Origin: Moraxellaceae bacterium
GTDB taxonomy: Bacteria > Pseudomonadota > Gammaproteobacteria > Pseudomonadales > Moraxellaceae
DNA length: 64,000 nucleotides
Reading direction: 5' to 3'
NCBI GenBank assembly: GCA_024234595.1
Contig: JACKNZ010000018.1
Location: forward strand, 31,095 to 95,094
This document shows positions 27,654 to 36,613 of this stretch, in pieces. A program made the position numbers and the translations under genes. The notes below the pieces were generated by a model. That model did no database searches, was not told the DNA's origin, and saw only the letters and a program-made list of their open reading frames with translations. Within the stretch, counting starts at the first letter, position 1, and each line of letters begins with the position of its first letter.

Positions 27654-28238
27654 CATAGCAACTGTATAAGTCTTACCTTGTTTTAATTTACTATAATTAC
27701 CAAACACTTCCTTAAAGGTACGGCTAATAAAGTCACGCAAGCCGTTAATAGTCACGACATAAAAGCGACCACCCACCTCTAAATGCTCAAAGGCATCATA
27801 CAAATACAAATAATGTTGCTCTTTGCTCACCTTAGCAGGTAAGTTAGACAAAATAATATCAAATTTGCGATTGCCCACCGCGCTAAAGCCGTTACTTAAC
27901 ATCACTTCGGTATTGTGTAGCTTGTTATGGTCGCAGTTTTTGCGTGCATAATCGACAGCCACAAAATCTTTATCCACTAATACGCTCGTACCTTGAGGGG
28001 CTTTTTTGGCACAGACCATGCCCAAAATGCCATAACCACAACCGACATCCAAACAATTATCGGTTGGCTTAAACTCCACATGGTCAAGTAATAATAATGA
28101 GCCTTCATCTAAACTCTCGGGCGAAAATATCCCCCACGTTGAATGAAAGGTATAATCATCGCCTAATACATTGTCAGAAAAAACAATATCTTGCCGCCAT
28201 TTGGCTAAGGTGGCGGCATCAAGTGCAGGTTTACTCAT
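27639..28238 (-). CDS. Class I SAM methyltransferase (RsmC/RlmG-like)
   Basis: 199 aa with a single Rossmann methyltransferase domain of the MTS type. The SAM loop is VGCGYGILG, and an acidic LVDKDFVAVDYARKN strand follows. The catalytic tetrapeptide, NPPF in RsmC/RlmG, reads NLPA here, so the target (rRNA guanine or another substrate) is uncertain. The N-terminal pseudo-domain of RsmC is absent. The stop codon lies in heptamer tract 2. The start overlaps the stop of the upstream lipoprotein gene (ATGA at 28235-28238). Confidence 0.78.
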   Translation of the reverse strand: MSKPALDAATLAKWRQDIVFSDNVLGDDYTFHSTWGIFSPESLDEGSLLLLDHVEFKPTDNCLDVGCGYGILGMVCAKKAPQGTSVLVDKDFVAVDYARKNCDHNKLHNTEVMLSNGFSAVGNRKFDIILSNLPAKVSKEQHYLYLYDAFEHLEVGGRFYVVTINGLRDFISRTFKEVFGNYSKLKQGKTYTVAMAEKQ

Positions 28239-28597
28239 GGTGCGGTTGTTGCTGGTGTTGGTAATGGAACAGGATTGGCACGTAAGGTTTCATAAGAGCT
28301 TTCGGCATCGGCCATTTCTTTTTTGCCGTCAATCATCATTTGCTCGCCGTCAATCATCATTTTTTCGCCTTTAGTAATCATTTCTTTACCATCTGCAATA
28401 TTTTGTTGGCCTTTTTCTTTAAGTTTCGCGCCTTTTGTGACCATTGTGCTGCCATTGTCCCATTTCTTGGCAATCGCTTGTGCCTGTCCACCTTGAGTCA
28501 TTAAACGGCCAGCAAAAGTGTCACCTTTGGGCGTGGTGCTGCAAGCGGATAAAGTAGCCAGTAAGGCAATAGGTAAAATTAAAAATGTTTTTTTCAT
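28235..28597 (-). CDS. Small lipoprotein with seven-residue repeats
   Basis: 120 aa. The signal peptide ends in a lipobox LSAC with Cys19, so it is probably an outer-membrane lipoprotein. From about residue 55 to 95 the chain is built of seven-residue units with a fixed glycine (KEMITKG, EKMMIDG, EQMMIDG), suggesting an extended helical or coiled rod. The C-terminus is a Pro/Ala-rich tail. I do not know a function. It is coupled to the methyltransferase by an ATGA overlap. Confidence 0.75.
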   Translation of the reverse strand: MKKTFLILPIALLATLSACSTTPKGDTFAGRLMTQGGQAQAIAKKWDNGSTMVTKGAKLKEKGQQNIADGKEMITKGEKMMIDGEQMMIDGKKEMADAESSYETLRANPVPLPTPATTAP

Positions 28598-28659
28598 GGT
28601 ATTTATCCTAAAAATAAAAAAGATATGTACGAATAATCTATAAATACCCTATTGTGGCA

Positions 28660-29436
28660 CTATACGTCAAATTGATAGTCGATAATCAACGGGGCATGGT
28701 CAGACAAAGGGGTATCTTTGTAAACGCTAGCCTGACTCAGCGTATCAGCCAAATCAGGACTAATAATCTGATAATCAATGCGCCACCCGACATTATTTTG
28801 TCTGGCTCGGCCACGATTCGACCACCATGTATAGGCATTATCTTCTTCGCTAGGATGTAGTTTGCGGTAAGCATCCACATAACCGACTTCATTAAACAAG
28901 GTATCTAACCAAGCACGTTCATGGGGCAAAAAGCCTGAGTTTTTAAGGTTGCCGCGCCAGTTTTTAAGGTCAATTTCTTGGTGGGCAATGTTCCAATCAC
29001 CACAAATAATGATGGATTTGTTTTGCTCACGCCATTGTTGCATGATAGGCAAGAATTGACTCAAAAAATCATCTTTTTTGGCTTGTGCTTCGGGCGAGCT
29101 AGAGCCAGAAGGCAAATACAGCGAGGCAATGGTCAGTTGACCAAAACGTGCCGCGATATAACGCCCTTCATCATCACATAATGCAAAGCCTAAACCCTTA
29201 TCAATGGCGTTGGGTTGTTGACGCGAATAAATGGCCGTGCCTGCATAGCCAGCTTTTTGGGCAGGAAAAAAATGTACATACCAACCTTGTGGTTGATGTT
29301 CTAAATTTAATTGATGATGTTGAATGCGAATTTCTTGCAAACACACCACATCGGCATTACTTTGCTCTAGCCAGTCAAAAAAGCCCTTGTTGGTGGCCGA
29401 GCGCAAGCCATTAACATTAACCGAAACCACACGCAT
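28660..29436 (-). CDS. Exodeoxyribonuclease III / Crc-like protein
   Basis: 258 aa of the exonuclease III family. The AP-endonuclease residues are visible: N7 (VSVNVNG), E35 (CLQE), the tyrosine in LYLPSG, D and N in GDWNIAHQE, D in WRIDYQ and the His of SDHAPL. Its position next to pyrE, with rph a few kb away, is that of crc in pseudomonads, and segments such as the WRID/NVGWRIDYQ block resemble Crc. P. putida Crc, an RNA-binding partner of Hfq, has lost the nuclease residues, whereas this one keeps them, so it may be a working xth enzyme, a Crc, or both. Confidence 0.85.
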   Translation of the reverse strand: MRVVSVNVNGLRSATNKGFFDWLEQSNADVVCLQEIRIQHHQLNLEHQPQGWYVHFFPAQKAGYAGTAIYSRQQPNAIDKGLGFALCDDEGRYIAARFGQLTIASLYLPSGSSSPEAQAKKDDFLSQFLPIMQQWREQNKSIIICGDWNIAHQEIDLKNWRGNLKNSGFLPHERAWLDTLFNEVGYVDAYRKLHPSEEDNAYTWWSNRGRARQNNVGWRIDYQIISPDLADTLSQASVYKDTPLSDHAPLIIDYQFDV

Positions 29437-29512
29437 GAATAGTTTGCCTTGATTAAATAGTATCGAGGTGAATATGATAACCGCATCATCATTGTGAGCA
29501 GAAGTAATTATT

Positions 29513-30187
29513 ATGAAAGAATATCAACGAGCCTTTATTAAATTGGCAATGTATCGTGATGTTTTAAGATTTGGTTTATTTACCCTCAAGTCAGGCCGCA
29601 AAAGTCCGTATTTTTTTAATGCGGGTTTATTTCAAGATGGTTTGGCGTTGTCTGCCTTGGGCAAATGTTATGCCGAAGCCATTAAAAATTCTGGTATTGA
29701 ATTTGACGTGATTTTTGGCCCAGCTTACAAAGGCATTCCCATTGCCAGTGCCACCGCAGTGCAATTACACGACCAGTATGGCATTAACAAACCGTGGTGT
29801 TTTAATCGTAAAGAAGCCAAAGACCACGGCGAAGGTGGTAATTTGGTGGGTGCAGCCTTACAAGGTAAGCGGGTATTGATTATTGATGATGTGATTACCG
29901 CAGGCACAGCTATCAGGGAAGTACTGGATATTTTAGAACAGCAACACGCCATTCCAGCAGGGATTGTGGTGGCTTTAGATAGACAAGAGCGTGGCACAGG
30001 TGAGTTATCGGCCATTCAAGAAATTGTGCAACAACATCATATTCCTGTGGTGTCGATTATTAAATTAGATTTGATTGTTGAATATTTGCGCGAGCAGGGT
30101 GGTCATCAGGAGTTAGTGGCTGCCATGACAGCCTATCGAGGCAAATATGGTGCGCGTGATTTAGACCAATGGGCAGAGGGTATTTAA
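29513..30187 (+). CDS. pyrE: Orotate phosphoribosyltransferase
   Basis: Converts orotate and PRPP to OMP in pyrimidine synthesis. 224 aa with the N-terminal FTLKSGRKSPYFFNAG loop, KEAKDHGEGGNLVG flexible loop and the PRPP-binding motif VLIIDDVITAGTA. The stop shares one base with the gshB start (TAATG), so the two are coupled. Confidence 0.97.
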   Translation: MKEYQRAFIKLAMYRDVLRFGLFTLKSGRKSPYFFNAGLFQDGLALSALGKCYAEAIKNSGIEFDVIFGPAYKGIPIASATAVQLHDQYGINKPWCFNRKEAKDHGEGGNLVGAALQGKRVLIIDDVITAGTAIREVLDILEQQHAIPAGIVVALDRQERGTGELSAIQEIVQQHHIPVVSIIKLDLIVEYLREQGGHQELVAAMTAYRGKYGARDLDQWAEGI

Positions 30188-31152
30188 TGAGCATTAAATT
30201 ATTGGTGGTTATGGATGATATTCGCCATATCAATATTAAAAAAGACTCTACCATTGCCATGCTGTGGGCTGCCGCCAAGCGCGGCTATGAGCTGTTTTAT
30301 GCCGAGCAAGAGGACTTGTTTATTGAAAATGGTCGAGCGTATGGCGAGATAAAGCCGCTACAAGTGTTTGAAGATTATCAACACTGGTATAAATTAGGCG
30401 CAGCACAAAGCACCGATTTAACGCAAATGAATGTCATTTTAATGCGTAAAGACCCGCCCTTTGATATGCGCTTTATTTATAGCACTTATATTTTGGAGCG
30501 AGCCGAGCAAGCAGGCGTTTTAGTGGTCAACAAACCGCAATCTTTGCGCGATTGTAACGAAAAACTCTTTGCGACTCAGTTTGCCCATTGCATGACTCCC
30601 ACCTTAGTCACGAGCCAAATGCAGCGCATCAAAGCTTTTATTGCACAACATCAAGATGTGATTGTAAAACCATTGGACGGCATGGGTGGCACAGGTATTT
30701 TTAGACTACAACATCAAGGTTTAAACATTGGTGCAACTCTCGAAACACTGACTCACAACGGCACGTTGCCTGTGATGGCGCAGCGTTATATTCCCCAAAT
30801 TACCAAAGGCGATAAGCGAATTTTGGTGATAGATGGCCAAGCTGTACCTTATTGTTTGGCGCGTGTACCACAACAAGGCGAAACGCGTGGCAATTTGGCA
30901 GCAGGGGGCAGTGGTGTGCCGCAATTATTGAGTCCGCGTGATTATTGGTTGGTAAGCCAAGTCAGTCAAGAACTCAAAAAGCGTGGTCTGTTGTTTGTGG
31001 GTTTAGATGTGATTGGCGATTATATTACCGAAATTAATGTCACCAGCCCTACCTGCATTCGTGAGATTGATGCAGCCTACGGTTTTGGTATTGCGGATAG
31101 ATTGATGACGGTGATAGAAAAACATTTAACCTTACAAAAAACAGGGGTATGA
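30187..31152 (+). CDS. gshB: Glutathione synthetase
   Basis: ATP-grasp ligase joining gamma-glutamylcysteine and glycine. 321 aa from the ATG that overlaps pyrE; E. coli GshB has 316. It shows MRKDPPFDMRFIYSTYILE, VVNKPQSLRDCNEKL, the ATP-grasp loop KPLDGMGGTGIFR and the end motif EINVTSPTCIREID. A TTG-type start 18 bp earlier is not supported. Confidence 0.96.
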   Translation: MSIKLLVVMDDIRHINIKKDSTIAMLWAAAKRGYELFYAEQEDLFIENGRAYGEIKPLQVFEDYQHWYKLGAAQSTDLTQMNVILMRKDPPFDMRFIYSTYILERAEQAGVLVVNKPQSLRDCNEKLFATQFAHCMTPTLVTSQMQRIKAFIAQHQDVIVKPLDGMGGTGIFRLQHQGLNIGATLETLTHNGTLPVMAQRYIPQITKGDKRILVIDGQAVPYCLARVPQQGETRGNLAAGGSGVPQLLSPRDYWLVSQVSQELKKRGLLFVGLDVIGDYITEINVTSPTCIREIDAAYGFGIADRLMTVIEKHLTLQKTGV

Positions 31153-31181
31153 TGAGTGTTAGATGGTTGTTGTATCACAAG

Positions 31182-31196
31182 GCGACAATTTGTCGC
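31182..31196. repeat. 15-bp perfect palindrome
   Basis: GCGACAA-T-TTGTCGC in the 118-bp gap between gshB and the cytochrome c5 gene. It could be a transcription-factor site for the cytochrome gene or a small hairpin; no T-run follows. Confidence 0.35.
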
Positions 31197-31270
31197 AGAG
31201 AATAATGTTTTATCTTGTTTTATAATGGCTATATTAAGGCGATTTTTTATTTGTTCTTTGGAGTTTAAAC

Positions 31271-31582
31271 ATGAAAAAAATGATGTTATTGCTTGCTAGC
31301 ATCGGTTTGTTAGCCAGCCAAGCTAGTTTTGCCGCACCAGACCGTAAAGGTGAGGATGTTTATAAAGCGGTGTGTGCGATGTGTCATGGTGCAGGTGTTG
31401 CAGGCGCACCAAAGTTGGGTGACAAAGCAGCGTGGAAAGCCCGTATTGCTCAAGGTACCCCAACTTTATATGAACACGCCTTAAAAGGAATTAGAGCTAT
31501 GCCAGCTAAAGGTACTTGTGCCGCTTGTACTGAAAAAGAAATTAAAAATGCTGTTGATTATATGGTGAGTAAATCTAAGTGA
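31271..31582 (+). CDS. Cytochrome c5 family protein
   Basis: 103-aa periplasmic monohaem cytochrome. A Sec signal peptide (ending near SFAAPD) is followed by the haem motif C35-A-M-C38-H39, a methionine ligand in RAMPAKG and the c5-specific second cysteine pair CAAC near the C-terminus, which forms a disulfide in the family. It likely shuttles electrons to a terminal oxidase. Its gene is monocistronic, with its own terminator downstream. Confidence 0.9.
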   Translation: MKKMMLLLASIGLLASQASFAAPDRKGEDVYKAVCAMCHGAGVAGAPKLGDKAAWKARIAQGTPTLYEHALKGIRAMPAKGTCAACTEKEIKNAVDYMVSKSK

Positions 31583-31626
31583 TTAGTAGTGTGGGTTGAG
31601 GAACGAAACCCACAGCGCAATCGAAA

Positions 31627-31657
31627 AATAACCCGCATTATGTGCGGGTTATTTTTT
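31627..31657. terminator. Bidirectional terminator
   Basis: An 11-bp perfect stem (31627-31637 with 31643-31653, loop TTATG) with a run of A before it and T after it. It serves the cytochrome c5 gene on the plus strand and the serine hydrolase gene on the minus strand, whose stop lies inside this region. Confidence 0.85.
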
Positions 31658-32942
31658 ATTTCACCTTAAAAACAGAACTAATAGTACTGGTGACATTGGC
31701 AAAACCAATAAAACCTTCGGGGGCTAAAGATTTGCCTGTGTTTAAAAAAGCCACCGAAATATCACGCGCAGGGTCTGCCCAGCACAAAATGTTAATAAAG
31801 CCCAAGTGTCCAAAAGCTTGCGCAGTATTAGCACCAAAAATACTCCACAGCTTTTCGCCTGTCATAAAACCAGCCGAATAACGCATGGGGGCTTTGGCAG
31901 AGTGGTCAAATAATAATTTTCCGCGTTGTGTGGCAGCGGCAATCGTATTTGGTTTAAACACAGCTTGTCCTTGCCATAGTCCCTTATCTAATAACATTTG
32001 ATAAAAGCGGCACACTTCTTCGGCACTGCAATAAATATTGGCTGCTGGAATAACCGCTTCATGGGCTTGTGGTGAGTTAATGGCAGAAGTAATATCGCGG
32101 TCACTAATTCCTAACATATGATGAAGCATTTTGCTAATCACAGGCACGTTGTCTAAACCTGTCGGCAAACTGACCGCTGCCTGATGGCGACGCTCTTCGG
32201 CCATGCCAAAAGTAAAGTGCTCGCACCCTAAAGGTTTCGCTAAAATACGCTCTAATAATTGGGGCAGGGTTTCGCCCGACACTTTTTGAGCAATCGCTCC
32301 CAAAATATAACCCGCAGTCACTGCATGATACGCCTGTTGCTTTTTGGCAGGGTCGCCCACAGGAGGTGACTCCGCTAAAACTTTGACTACGGTATCAAAG
32401 TCATACATTAACTCTGGCGTGGGGTTGGCAATTGGCATAATGCGAATGCCTGCCTTGTGAGTTAATAAGTCATGAATGGTCGTTAAGTGTTTACCATGAG
32501 AGGCATATTCGGGAATGTATTGGCTCACACGGTCGTGAATATTGAGTTTTCCTTCTTCAGCTAATTTATGAATCAGCATGGCACTAATGGCTTTAGAGCC
32601 AGAAAACAAACACAAAGGCGTGTCGGCAGTGGCTAATTTGGACCCATCATCAGGCGATTCACCTGCTGCACCCACGTGGCTATAACCCAAACCACGACTC
32701 ATGACGATTTGGCCTTTATAACGAATCACTAAGGTAATTGCAGGATGTAAACCCGTTTTGTAGTACGCCTCAACACTTTGCCAAATTTTATCAATCGCCG
32801 AGGACGATAGCCCTAAGCTTTCGGGGGCACATTCACGGTCTTTGTTAATAGTAGTAATACTTTTTAAGTCACGTGGGACGCTAATACGATGACCACCTGT
32901 TTTAATATAAGGAAGAAATTTATTGATACGGTCGATTAACAT
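31656..32942 (-). CDS. Serine hydrolase, beta-lactamase/EstA family
   Basis: 428 aa of the class C beta-lactamase-like fold. S114-G-S-K117 is the SxxK nucleophile motif, and YHAVTAGYILG provides the second-motif tyrosine, as in family VIII carboxylesterases. The late segment FGHLGFINILCWADP matches the third motif region. No signal peptide is seen, so it is probably a cytoplasmic esterase or lipase, not a beta-lactamase. The divergent AraC-type gene is a likely regulator. The substrate is unknown. Confidence 0.85.
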   Translation of the reverse strand: MLIDRINKFLPYIKTGGHRISVPRDLKSITTINKDRECAPESLGLSSSAIDKIWQSVEAYYKTGLHPAITLVIRYKGQIVMSRGLGYSHVGAAGESPDDGSKLATADTPLCLFSGSKAISAMLIHKLAEEGKLNIHDRVSQYIPEYASHGKHLTTIHDLLTHKAGIRIMPIANPTPELMYDFDTVVKVLAESPPVGDPAKKQQAYHAVTAGYILGAIAQKVSGETLPQLLERILAKPLGCEHFTFGMAEERRHQAAVSLPTGLDNVPVISKMLHHMLGISDRDITSAINSPQAHEAVIPAANIYCSAEEVCRFYQMLLDKGLWQGQAVFKPNTIAAATQRGKLLFDHSAKAPMRYSAGFMTGEKLWSIFGANTAQAFGHLGFINILCWADPARDISVAFLNTGKSLAPEGFIGFANVTSTISSVFKVK

Positions 32943-33046
32943 AAAATTTTTGGCCTATGGTTAATGAGCTTGTGTGGTATAAGATTATCATAAGTCAAAA
33001 ATATCAAAAAACCTTGTTAAACGATGCCGTTTTGAGCAAGATAAAA

Positions 33047-34066
33047 ATGCACATAACACAACAACGTCATATTCCTGCTTATATTGCTATCGTCTTAGTG
33101 GAGTGGGCGATAAAAATGGGGGTGAGTGAGCAGCAGTTAGCGGCCTGTTTGCTTGTTGATGACTTAAAATTGTTATATGTCGATGATTGTCGTTTGGCAG
33201 CCGATGACTATGAGCGTTTATTACACCTGCTGTACAAGCAAGGATTTGCTGATTTAGGTTTGCTTATTGGTATTCAAGTGAATGTATCCAGCTATGGTGT
33301 GCTGGGACACGCGATGTTAAGTGCGCCAACCGTGGGCGAAGCGATTAAATACGGTTTAGATTATTACCGTTTAACCAGTAGTTTTATGCGTTTAGAGGCA
33401 TTAGAGCAGCCTGAACAATTTATTATTTGTGCACAATTAGATTATCCATTGCCCGCCTTGGCGCAGTTTGCCCCTGAGGAGTTAATTTGTGGGTTTACTC
33501 ATGTGGCAAGGCAGTTAATGGGTGAAGATTTTTCGCCGTTATTTGTCCATTTTATCGGTCAACAACCAAGCTATCATCACGCCTTACAAGACTATTTGCG
33601 CTGTCCAATTTATTACCAACAAGCCGATTGCCAATTTAGCATGGACAAACGTTTGTTGTCCTTACCCCTAAAAACGGCCAATGCACTGACTGCCAAACAA
33701 TTATTAATTTTGTGCCAGCAATTATTAGCAGAACAACAGCATCATGTATTGCGTGTCGATGAAATTGTCCGACGTGTGCAACAGGAGTTAAGAGCTAGCC
33801 CTAATTATTGGCCAAGTATGCCCGAAGTTGCTAAACGTTTGGCCATGTCAGAACGTACCTTAAGACGTAAGTTACAAGCAGCTCAAACCGATTTTCAAGA
33901 GCAAGTTGAGCTAGTGCGTCAACAATTGGCTAAACAGCTATTAGCCAATAAACGTGTGACGGTAGAACAAGCCGCTGCGGTGTTGGGTTATAGCGAAGCA
34001 GCGAGTTTTAGACGTGCCTTTCATCGTTGGATGGGGGTTTCGCCACAAGGTTATCGGCAGGGCTAG
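33047..34066 (+). CDS. AraC family regulator with arabinose-binding-like N-domain
   Basis: The long N-terminal ligand domain, of the kind found in OruR-type regulators, is followed by an AraC HTH pair (MPEVAKRLAMSERTLRRKL and VEQAAAVLGYSEAASFRRAF) ending in the signature RWMGVSPQGYR. I start at ATG 33047 (MHITQQRHIP, 339 aa), where the family domain begins. An ATG at 32957 is possible but leaves only 14 bp to the divergent serine hydrolase. It probably regulates that gene. Confidence 0.85.
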   Translation: MHITQQRHIPAYIAIVLVEWAIKMGVSEQQLAACLLVDDLKLLYVDDCRLAADDYERLLHLLYKQGFADLGLLIGIQVNVSSYGVLGHAMLSAPTVGEAIKYGLDYYRLTSSFMRLEALEQPEQFIICAQLDYPLPALAQFAPEELICGFTHVARQLMGEDFSPLFVHFIGQQPSYHHALQDYLRCPIYYQQADCQFSMDKRLLSLPLKTANALTAKQLLILCQQLLAEQQHHVLRVDEIVRRVQQELRASPNYWPSMPEVAKRLAMSERTLRRKLQAAQTDFQEQVELVRQQLAKQLLANKRVTVEQAAAVLGYSEAASFRRAFHRWMGVSPQGYRQG

Positions 34067-34642
34067 TTAATGAGCTTGGTTTAACCATTCTAACATATCA
34101 GTATTTTGCACCCGTTGATAAATATCTTCGACGCTCAGGGTGAGTCCAATCGACATAAATGTCACCTTATCACCTAGATAATAACTTTGGGGCAGCCAAT
34201 GTTGGTTTTTGCGTAATATTTCTATTTCAACAATATCTTGATCAATTAACACATATTCTTCTAAAGTAGGAATTTGAGTATAAGCCATTAGTTTTATGGT
34301 TTTGTCGGTACGACGTGTCGATTTAGAGAGAATTTCAATAATTAGTTTAGGGCTTTCGGTAAAATAGTCAGTATTATCACTACAATCAACCATCACATCA
34401 GGATAAAAATACTTACTACCAATTTTAACTTTCATGTCTGAGGCATAAGGTTGACAAGTTTTGCCTTCAAGGTGATTGCCAATTTTTCGTACTAAAGTCG
34501 CAGAAAGACGATTGTGATTGGCGTGCGCACCAGCCATAGCATACACTTGGCCATCAATATATTCGTGTTTGACTTCTGACTGAAGCTCATCGGCTAAATA
34601 TTGTTGTTCGCTGAGTAAGTGAATTTGTGGTGCAGTTGCCAT
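34067..34642 (-). CDS. Uma2 family endonuclease-like protein (DUF820)
   Basis: 191 aa of the Uma2/DUF820 group, which has a PD-(D/E)XK nuclease fold. Recognisable blocks are YIDGQVYAMAG, DMKVKIGSKYFYPDVMVDC (the D and E/K core) and PKLIIEILSKSTRRTDKTIKL. Members are abundant in cyanobacteria and scattered elsewhere; function is not established. The start is ATG 34642, with GGAA 5 nt upstream; a TTG at 34693 is rejected. Its coding end meets that of the AraC gene head-on. Confidence 0.85.
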   Translation of the reverse strand: MATAPQIHLLSEQQYLADELQSEVKHEYIDGQVYAMAGAHANHNRLSATLVRKIGNHLEGKTCQPYASDMKVKIGSKYFYPDVMVDCSDNTDYFTESPKLIIEILSKSTRRTDKTIKLMAYTQIPTLEEYVLIDQDIVEIEILRKNQHWLPQSYYLGDKVTFMSIGLTLSVEDIYQRVQNTDMLEWLNQAH

Positions 34643-34816
34643 GTTTATTCCAATTACATCTCCAAATATTCTTAAGAATAACAGCGATACCAAGAGATTG
34701 CTTCGTTTTTTATAAATGGCCGAAAATATCCCCTTTGTTGTCCCTGCCTGTGCTAGTATCCCATCACGCTAATTCTTAGAATACAAAAATAGTAAAAGTG
34801 TTTTTGGGGTTTTAAC

Positions 34817-35149
34817 ATGCACAAAGTTTTGTTTTTAAGTCTCTCGGTTTTGGTATTGTCGGCCTGTGGCAACAAGGCTAGTTTGCAGCCAATCACCTTA
34901 AGCGAGCAGCAACAACAACTATTTGAGCAAAGCTGTAAAACTTGCCATGCTAATCCAGCAAATCCCGCACCACAAGTAGGCGACAAAGCGGCATGGGACA
35001 AACGCTTAGAACAAGGCTTACCCACTTTAGTACAACACGCCATTCAAGGTTTTAATGCCATGCCTGCAGGAGGCTTGTGTGCTACTTGTACACCACCTGA
35101 TTTTGAAGCCATGATTACTTATATGGCCACTGCTCAAACTCAAAAATAA
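34817..35149 (+). CDS. Cytochrome c5-type lipoprotein
   Basis: 110 aa with a lipobox LSAC (Cys17), a haem motif C40-K-T-C43-H44, Met in FNAMPAGG and a second cysteine pair CATC. It is a membrane-tethered paralogue of the soluble c5 cytochrome at 31.3 kb, sharing GDKAAW and GLPTLVQHAIQG-type text. It stands 69 bp before an exported FAD oxidase gene, and I infer that it is the electron acceptor of that enzyme. Confidence 0.88.
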   Translation: MHKVLFLSLSVLVLSACGNKASLQPITLSEQQQQLFEQSCKTCHANPANPAPQVGDKAAWDKRLEQGLPTLVQHAIQGFNAMPAGGLCATCTPPDFEAMITYMATAQTQK

Positions 35150-35153
35150 TATA

Positions 35154-35187
35154 CCCCTCCCTAACCATCCCCTAAATTAGGGGAGGG
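35154..35187. repeat. Intergenic CCCCT/AGGGG hairpin
   Basis: A C-rich/G-rich hairpin (TCCCCTAA-A-TTAGGGGA plus flanking CCCTCC/GGAGGG) between the cytochrome and oxidase genes. It has no T-run. Similar hairpins occur at 47.57 kb and 53.5 kb. It may reduce but not end read-through. Confidence 0.45.
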
Positions 35188-35218
35188 CATCTAAACAGAG
35201 GAACGAGGTTAAAATATC

Positions 35219-36613
35219 ATGTTAAATCGTCGCCAGTTTTTAAGTTTTAGTGCTGCGAGTGGAGCAAGTTTAGCCTTATCTGCTTGTTATAAAGCCCCTA
35301 ATCATCCTGTCCCTGCCAGCCAAAGTGCACAAGGTCATTATATTTGGCAAAATTGGGCAGGCAGCGAATATGCGTATCCCAGCAAACGTCTTGCCCCTAG
35401 CACCCTCGAAGAGTTAAAAACGGTATTAGCCAATAGTACAGCACCAATTCGTTGCGTCGGTGCAGGTCATTCGTTTAATGCACAGTGTGCAACAGACGGC
35501 ACATTATTAGCCTTAGACAGCTTTTCGGGCTTAATTAGCCATGATGCACAACAATACACAGCAACAGTAAAAGCAGGCACACGCCTCCAGCAATTAGGCC
35601 AACTATTAGAGCAAGTTGGCCAAGACATGGTTAATATTCCTGACATCAACAAACAAACCCTAGCAGGAGCGATTGCCACAGGCACACATGGCAGTGGTTA
35701 TGCCTTACCTGCTTTACATGGTCGGGTGCAAAGTTTTAGATTGGTGACGGCTCAAGGTCAGGAGCTAAATTGCAGTGCTAGCGAAAATGCCGAAATTTAT
35801 CATGCGGCCTTAGTAGGCTTGGGTAGCTTTGGGGTAGTGACCGAATACACCTTAGAAAATTGGCCACTGGCACATACCGAACGCCAAGTGACCATGTTGC
35901 CCGTTGAGCAGTTGTTTGCCGAATGGCCTGATTTATATCAAAAAAATCGTAATGCAGAATTTTTTTATATCCCATTTACGGGATTGGCGATGAAAGTATT
36001 GCATAACCAAACCGATAAAGCCGTCACGCCACGCGGTGAAGACAAAGACATGGATTCGTTAATGGATTTAAAAAAGTTGCGTGATTATGTCAGTTGGTCG
36101 CCTAGCTTGCGCCGACGCATTGCCCAAATGGTGGCCGATAATCATGGTACTGAATACGCGGTTGATTATGGTTGGAAATTATTAGCCTCTGAGCGTTCGG
36201 TACGTTTTCATGAAATGGAATATCATTTGCCTTTAGATGCCCAAATTGCCGCACTCAAAGAAGTGATTGAGGTGATAGAGAAACAGCGTTCTGACGTTTT
36301 TTTTCCCATTGAAGCGCGAGTGATTAAGGGCGATGAACGTGCATGGTTATCACCATTTTATCAACAAGATACAGGTTCAATTGCGGTACATGCTTATTAC
36401 GAAGATGACTATCAGTTTTTATACAGTTTAATAGAACCGATTTTTAAGCGTTATGGTGGCCGCCCACATTGGGGCAAAATGCACTCATTAGCTGACAAAG
36501 ATTTTGCTTTGTTATATCCCCAATGGCAGCAAGTTAAAGCCATTCGTCAGCAATTAGACCCTCAAAATAAATTCGTTAATAACTACACCAAAAAGATTTG
36601 GGGTTTAGCATGA
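35219..36613 (+). CDS. FAD-linked sugar-lactone oxidase (D-arabinono-1,4-lactone oxidase family), exported
   Basis: 464 aa of the VAO/aldonolactone oxidase type. The N-terminus is a twin-arginine signal (NRRQFLSF) that ends in a lipobox-like LSAC, so it is exported folded with FAD and possibly lipidated. The FAD domain shows RCVGAGHSFN and ATGTHGSG, and the C-terminal ALO domain ends in RPHWGKMHSL and NKFVNNYTKK. It should oxidise a sugar lactone or polyol. The neighbouring c5 lipoprotein suggests a cytochrome acceptor. Its stop overlaps the next gene (ATGA). Confidence 0.85.
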   Translation: MLNRRQFLSFSAASGASLALSACYKAPNHPVPASQSAQGHYIWQNWAGSEYAYPSKRLAPSTLEELKTVLANSTAPIRCVGAGHSFNAQCATDGTLLALDSFSGLISHDAQQYTATVKAGTRLQQLGQLLEQVGQDMVNIPDINKQTLAGAIATGTHGSGYALPALHGRVQSFRLVTAQGQELNCSASENAEIYHAALVGLGSFGVVTEYTLENWPLAHTERQVTMLPVEQLFAEWPDLYQKNRNAEFFYIPFTGLAMKVLHNQTDKAVTPRGEDKDMDSLMDLKKLRDYVSWSPSLRRRIAQMVADNHGTEYAVDYGWKLLASERSVRFHEMEYHLPLDAQIAALKEVIEVIEKQRSDVFFPIEARVIKGDERAWLSPFYQQDTGSIAVHAYYEDDYQFLYSLIEPIFKRYGGRPHWGKMHSLADKDFALLYPQWQQVKAIRQQLDPQNKFVNNYTKKIWGLA

